Under the pieces are notes generated by a model. That model ran no database searches and had not been told where the DNA came from. It saw only the letters and a program-made list of their open reading frames with translations. Shown in pieces: positions 6,636 to 9,141 of a stretch of 9,141 nucleotides of DNA. This stretch comes from Chloroflexota bacterium (GTDB lineage: Bacteria > Chloroflexota > UBA6077), in contig JAJYNT010000042.1 of assembly GCA_021786215.1 (NCBI GenBank), positions 1 to 9,141 on the forward strand, in the 5' to 3' direction. Position 1 is the first letter of the stretch; each line of letters begins with the position of its first letter. The position numbers and the translations under genes were made by a program.

Positions 6636-8501
6636 CTACTCCACCAGCTGGACGTACGGTTTCGTGAACATCTCCCACTCGCCAGTGGCCTCGTGGAACC
6701 TGGAGTTGACGAACTTCCTCCAGTTGTCGTCGTCGACAGCGGGGAAGTCCGTCCGATAGTAGTAGCCCGGCCAGCGGGTCTCCTTCCGGAACAGCATATG
6801 TCGCACGTGTGCCTCTGCCGTCCAGACTCGGTGGACCAGTTCCCAGCAGCGCAGCAACTCATGCTGGTTGCGAGCGGCCATGCTGTTGTGCAGATCCTCA
6901 TTCAGGAGCCCCAACAACTCGAGGCCCCGTTCCAGCATCGGCCCGCTGGTTCGGTACCAGGTTCCGGAGCCAGCGGCGTAGTCATCCATGATCTTCTGAA
7001 GCCGGTTCAAGCCGGCTTTGGGCAAGATGTACTTGGGGTTGACTTCTTCGACGGTCGAGGCGCCCTTGTTTGCCTCGAAGGTCTGGTAAGGTTTGAAGAG
7101 ATCGCCTCTGATGGCGTTCACCCGGTCCTCATCCACTCGAACATCGCCGGGGTTGTCGGCGCAGTAGGCCACCGCGGCTTTGGCCGCGAGTCTGCCCTCT
7201 GTGAACGAGCCTGAAGAGAACTTGTGCGGCGCGGCTCCCACGCCATCGCCCGCGGTGAACATGCCCCTCACCGTCGTCATGCGGTTGTAGCCCCAGAAGT
7301 AGTCCGCCGGGGCCAGGTCTTCCGGTCCGCTCACCCACATTCCCGAGCAGCCGGAGTGCGACCCCATGATATAGGGTTCGGCCAGGGTGAGCTCTGAGGG
7401 CATCTCCTGTGGATCGACGTTCTGTGCGGCCCACAGCAGCGCCTGAGAGCAGGTCATGTCCAGGAAGTCCTCCCAGGCCTCAGACTCCAACTCTCGCAAC
7501 CTCTTCTTGTCTCCGCCTGAGAGCTTTGCCAGGGCATCATTGGTCCGCATGAAGATCGGGCCCTTGCCCTCCATCATGTCCATCATCATTTGATGGTTGC
7601 GGAGGGGGGTAGGTGTCGGCTTGGCTGTGCCGTATGGCTCGTACTTCTTCAGCTCTGCCTCGCGGGTCACGATATAGTTCTCATTGTTGGCGTTCGTGGC
7701 CAGCGACTTGAGCAGGAGGAACCAGGCGCCGACAGGACCGTAACCATCCTTGAAGCGGCTGGGAACGAAACGGTTCTCCATCTGGGTCATCTCGGCGCCT
7801 GCTTGCGCCTGCATGGCGAAGGTAGAACCGGTGTCAAAGATGGCATACCAGGTACGACCCAACCCCTCAGCCACAGAGCGCGGCCGGAAAAGCAGCGTCG
7901 CGCCGCCGCAGGTGACGATCACTGCCTTCGCCTTGAAGACGTACATTTTTTCGTCGCGAACGCTGAAACCGATGGCCCCGGAGATTCTGCCGGGATCGGA
8001 AGGGTCGTTAAGCAGATGGGTAACCATCACCCGTTCGTAGAGGTTCTCCGGCCCGATCGCCGTCTTGGCCGCCTCAGATACGATGGTCTTGTAGGACTCG
8101 CCGTTGATCATGATCTGCCATGGACCCTCGCGGAAGTACTTCCCATCGGATGTCTTCCAGATCGGAAGGCCCCACTCTTCGAAGAGGTGGACGGAGGAGT
8201 CAACGTGTCGAGCGATGTCGTAGACCAGGTCCTCTCGAACTATCCCCATCAGGTCCGTGCGGACGTACCGAACGAAGTCCTCCGGGGTTTTCTCACCCCA
8301 CCTCTGTCCGAGATAGGTGTTGATGGCGGAGAGCCCCTGCGCCACAGCGCCGCTTCTTTCGATCGCGGCCTTCTCCACCAGCACGACCTTCAAGTTCTTG
8401 CCCCAGTACTTGGCCTCGTAGGCCGCACCACATCCCGCCATGCCGCCGCCAAGGACCAACACGTCGGAGTTGACGACTTCGACCTCGGGATTCGCTATCA
8501 T
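6636..8501 (-). CDS. aprA: AprA, FAD-containing alpha subunit of APS reductase
   Basis: This 621-residue catalytic subunit interconverts APS + 2 e- and sulfite + AMP at its FAD, with AprB as electron partner in the cytoplasm. It belongs to the fumarate reductase/aspartate oxidase flavoprotein superfamily. Visible features are the FAD dinucleotide motif GGGMAG (18-23) with E43, the NTYLG segment (61-65), W218 in GRTWYAIFDTG, R249 in MENRFVPSRFKDGYGP, and H382 in MGSHSGCSGMW. With a constant offset of 16 these match W234, R265 and H398, which I recall as active-site residues of the Archaeoglobus fulgidus enzyme, so the protein looks catalytically complete. A second FAD region is FTAGDGVG. The ATG at 8501 is 11 nt after the aprB stop and is preceded by GGAGGAG, which begins at the last base of that stop codon. 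The size is slightly below the roughly 640-660 residues of well-known homologues, with no sign of truncation. Confidence 0.97.
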   Translation of the reverse strand: MIANPEVEVVNSDVLVLGGGMAGCGAAYEAKYWGKNLKVVLVEKAAIERSGAVAQGLSAINTYLGQRWGEKTPEDFVRYVRTDLMGIVREDLVYDIARHVDSSVHLFEEWGLPIWKTSDGKYFREGPWQIMINGESYKTIVSEAAKTAIGPENLYERVMVTHLLNDPSDPGRISGAIGFSVRDEKMYVFKAKAVIVTCGGATLLFRPRSVAEGLGRTWYAIFDTGSTFAMQAQAGAEMTQMENRFVPSRFKDGYGPVGAWFLLLKSLATNANNENYIVTREAELKKYEPYGTAKPTPTPLRNHQMMMDMMEGKGPIFMRTNDALAKLSGGDKKRLRELESEAWEDFLDMTCSQALLWAAQNVDPQEMPSELTLAEPYIMGSHSGCSGMWVSGPEDLAPADYFWGYNRMTTVRGMFTAGDGVGAAPHKFSSGSFTEGRLAAKAAVAYCADNPGDVRVDEDRVNAIRGDLFKPYQTFEANKGASTVEEVNPKYILPKAGLNRLQKIMDDYAAGSGTWYRTSGPMLERGLELLGLLNEDLHNSMAARNQHELLRCWELVHRVWTAEAHVRHMLFRKETRWPGYYYRTDFPAVDDDNWRKFVNSRFHEATGEWEMFTKPYVQLVE

Positions 8502-8512
8502 CTCTTCTCCTC

Positions 8513-8959
8513 CTACCGCTTCATCCTGGGCAGCGCGTCGATCTTCAACCAGCTCGGCTCACCCGACAGCTCCTGGCTCCTCAAGCCCGCCTCGGTGGGT
8601 TCCACCATGTCGGGATACGGGACAACCGAACCCTCCGGCTTGGTCCGGGTGGGGAACTTGAAGCGCTTGACACGACCGTCGCGGAACTGCACGGTCCACA
8701 TGATGGAGTCGGTGCCTCTCATCGGCACCAGGCTGGCACCGAGTGGAACGAAATCGGCGTAACCTCTCACGTCAATCGCCTGGGTCGGGCAGATCTTGAC
8801 GCAGGAGAAGCACTCCCAGCAGAGATCAGGCTCCTGGTTGTACGCCTTGTTCGTCTCCTTGTTGAGAGTCATGAGATCGTTGGGACAGACATACTGGCAC
8901 GCTGTCTTGTCCTTGGCCTTGCACCCGTCGCACTTTTCTGGGTTAACGAAACTCGGCAT
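8513..8959 (-). CDS. aprB: AprB, iron-sulfur beta subunit of APS reductase
   Basis: This 148-residue ferredoxin-like subunit carries two [4Fe-4S] clusters linking external donors or acceptors to the FAD of AprA. Eight cluster cysteines are present in the canonical arrangement: C10, C13, C21, C25 and C47, C50, C53, C57. W48 lies in the CWEC motif, the residue implicated in inter-cluster or flavin electron transfer in the Archaeoglobus enzyme. The central region with VPLGASLVPMRGTDSIMWTV (70-89) is typical of the family. The C-terminus is short and resembles the ~150-residue Archaeoglobus form, not the longer (about 165 residues) Desulfovibrio form whose tail wraps around AprA. The start at 8959 has a very strong ribosome-binding site, GGGGGAGG, 7 nt upstream (8967-8974). 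It is the first identifiable gene of the apr-qmo cluster and follows the preceding gene by 56 bp. Confidence 0.97.
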   Translation of the reverse strand: MPSFVNPEKCDGCKAKDKTACQYVCPNDLMTLNKETNKAYNQEPDLCWECFSCVKICPTQAIDVRGYADFVPLGASLVPMRGTDSIMWTVQFRDGRVKRFKFPTRTKPEGSVVPYPDMVEPTEAGLRSQELSGEPSWLKIDALPRMKR

Positions 8960-9015
8960 GTCTTAGCCTCCCCCAATACTTGATCCTGAGCCCCTTCGCT
9001 ATGGGCAAATACCGA

Positions 9016-9141
9016 CTAGCCCAAGGTCTCCAGGAAGTCAGCTGCCACGTCCACAATCTTCTTATGGAGCACCAGGTCCAGTAGCCGGTCCTTCACCTCC
9101 CTCGGCAGCAACTCGATGGTCCCTGTAGTGGCTGTGTCGCA
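9016..9141 (-). CDS. C-terminal 41 residues of an unidentified protein upstream of aprB
   Basis: The frame is open from the right window edge to a TAG at 9016-9018, while both other minus-strand frames carry stops in this stretch. The peptide ends GTIELLPREVKDRLLDLVLHK, then KIVDVAADFLETLG, and looks like one or two charged amphipathic helices. In many sulfate reducers sat (ATP sulfurylase) is the gene before aprB. This tail does not resemble the C-termini of ATP sulfurylases I remember, so I do not call it sat. No cysteine motif or membrane segment is visible. The gene is probably co-transcribed with aprB, given the same strand, the 56-bp gap and no terminator-like hairpin between them. Confidence 0.6.
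   Translation of the reverse strand, partial: CDTATTGTIELLPREVKDRLLDLVLHKKIVDVAADFLETLG

Noticed and set aside
6496..6678. In-frame N-terminal extension of qmoA starting inside aprA
   Set aside because: The extra ~61 residues look like translated spacer, and a good AAGGAG site lies before the internal ATG at 6495, where the protein begins like its family.
7590..8762. A 390-codon plus-strand open frame opposite aprA and aprB
   Set aside because: Antisense shadow of two strongly conserved genes; no family features.
1..9141. CRISPR arrays, tRNA/rRNA genes, insertion sequences or phage genes
   Set aside because: No regularly spaced direct repeats, transposase or integrase motifs, or tRNA-like cloverleaf sequences were seen on either strand.

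Overview
The window is a GC-rich bacterial segment in which every convincing gene lies on the minus strand, so transcription runs from high to low coordinates. Its core is the APS reductase / quinone-interacting oxidoreductase module of dissimilatory sulfur metabolism: aprB (8513-8959), aprA (6636-8501), qmoA (5236-6495) and qmoB (3106-5232). Upstream of aprB is the last 41 codons of a gene I could not identify. Downstream of qmoB come a membrane histidine kinase (1440-2921), an overlapping NarL/LuxR-type response regulator (818-1471), and the first 145 codons of a TauE/SafE-family anion (sulfite-type) exporter that runs off the left edge (1-437).

How the genes work together: AprBA interconverts adenosine 5'-phosphosulfate (APS) and sulfite + AMP, using FAD in AprA and two [4Fe-4S] clusters in AprB. 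QmoA and QmoB are soluble HdrA-type flavo-iron-sulfur proteins. In other organisms they carry electrons between AprBA and a membrane quinone-linked subunit. That subunit (QmoC, or the HdrBC pair that replaces it in some Gram-positive sulfate reducers) is not encoded here: qmoB is followed directly by the sensor kinase. The two-component pair and the exporter are not standard parts of the apr-qmo cluster. Their position suggests local sensing and sulfite handling, but only by inference. The window has no dsr gene and no recognisable sat, so the direction of flux (sulfate reduction or sulfite oxidation) cannot be decided.

Spacing: unknown gene-aprB 56 bp, aprB-aprA 11 bp, aprA-qmoA 140 bp, qmoA-qmoB 3 bp, qmoB-kinase 184 bp, kinase-regulator 32-bp overlap, regulator-exporter 380 bp. 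The 140-bp aprA-qmoA spacer is the most structured non-coding stretch. It holds three segments of which the middle one can pair with either neighbour, giving two mutually exclusive RNA folds ahead of qmoA. The spacers before the kinase and the exporter each carry a perfect 14-bp palindrome.

Organism: high GC, strong Shine-Dalgarno sites, an AprB as short as that recalled for Archaeoglobus, qmoAB without adjacent qmoC, and a NarL-type sensor pair fit a Gram-positive or Chloroflexota-like sulfur-metabolising bacterium better than a classical Desulfovibrio-type one. This is a weak inference made without any database search.
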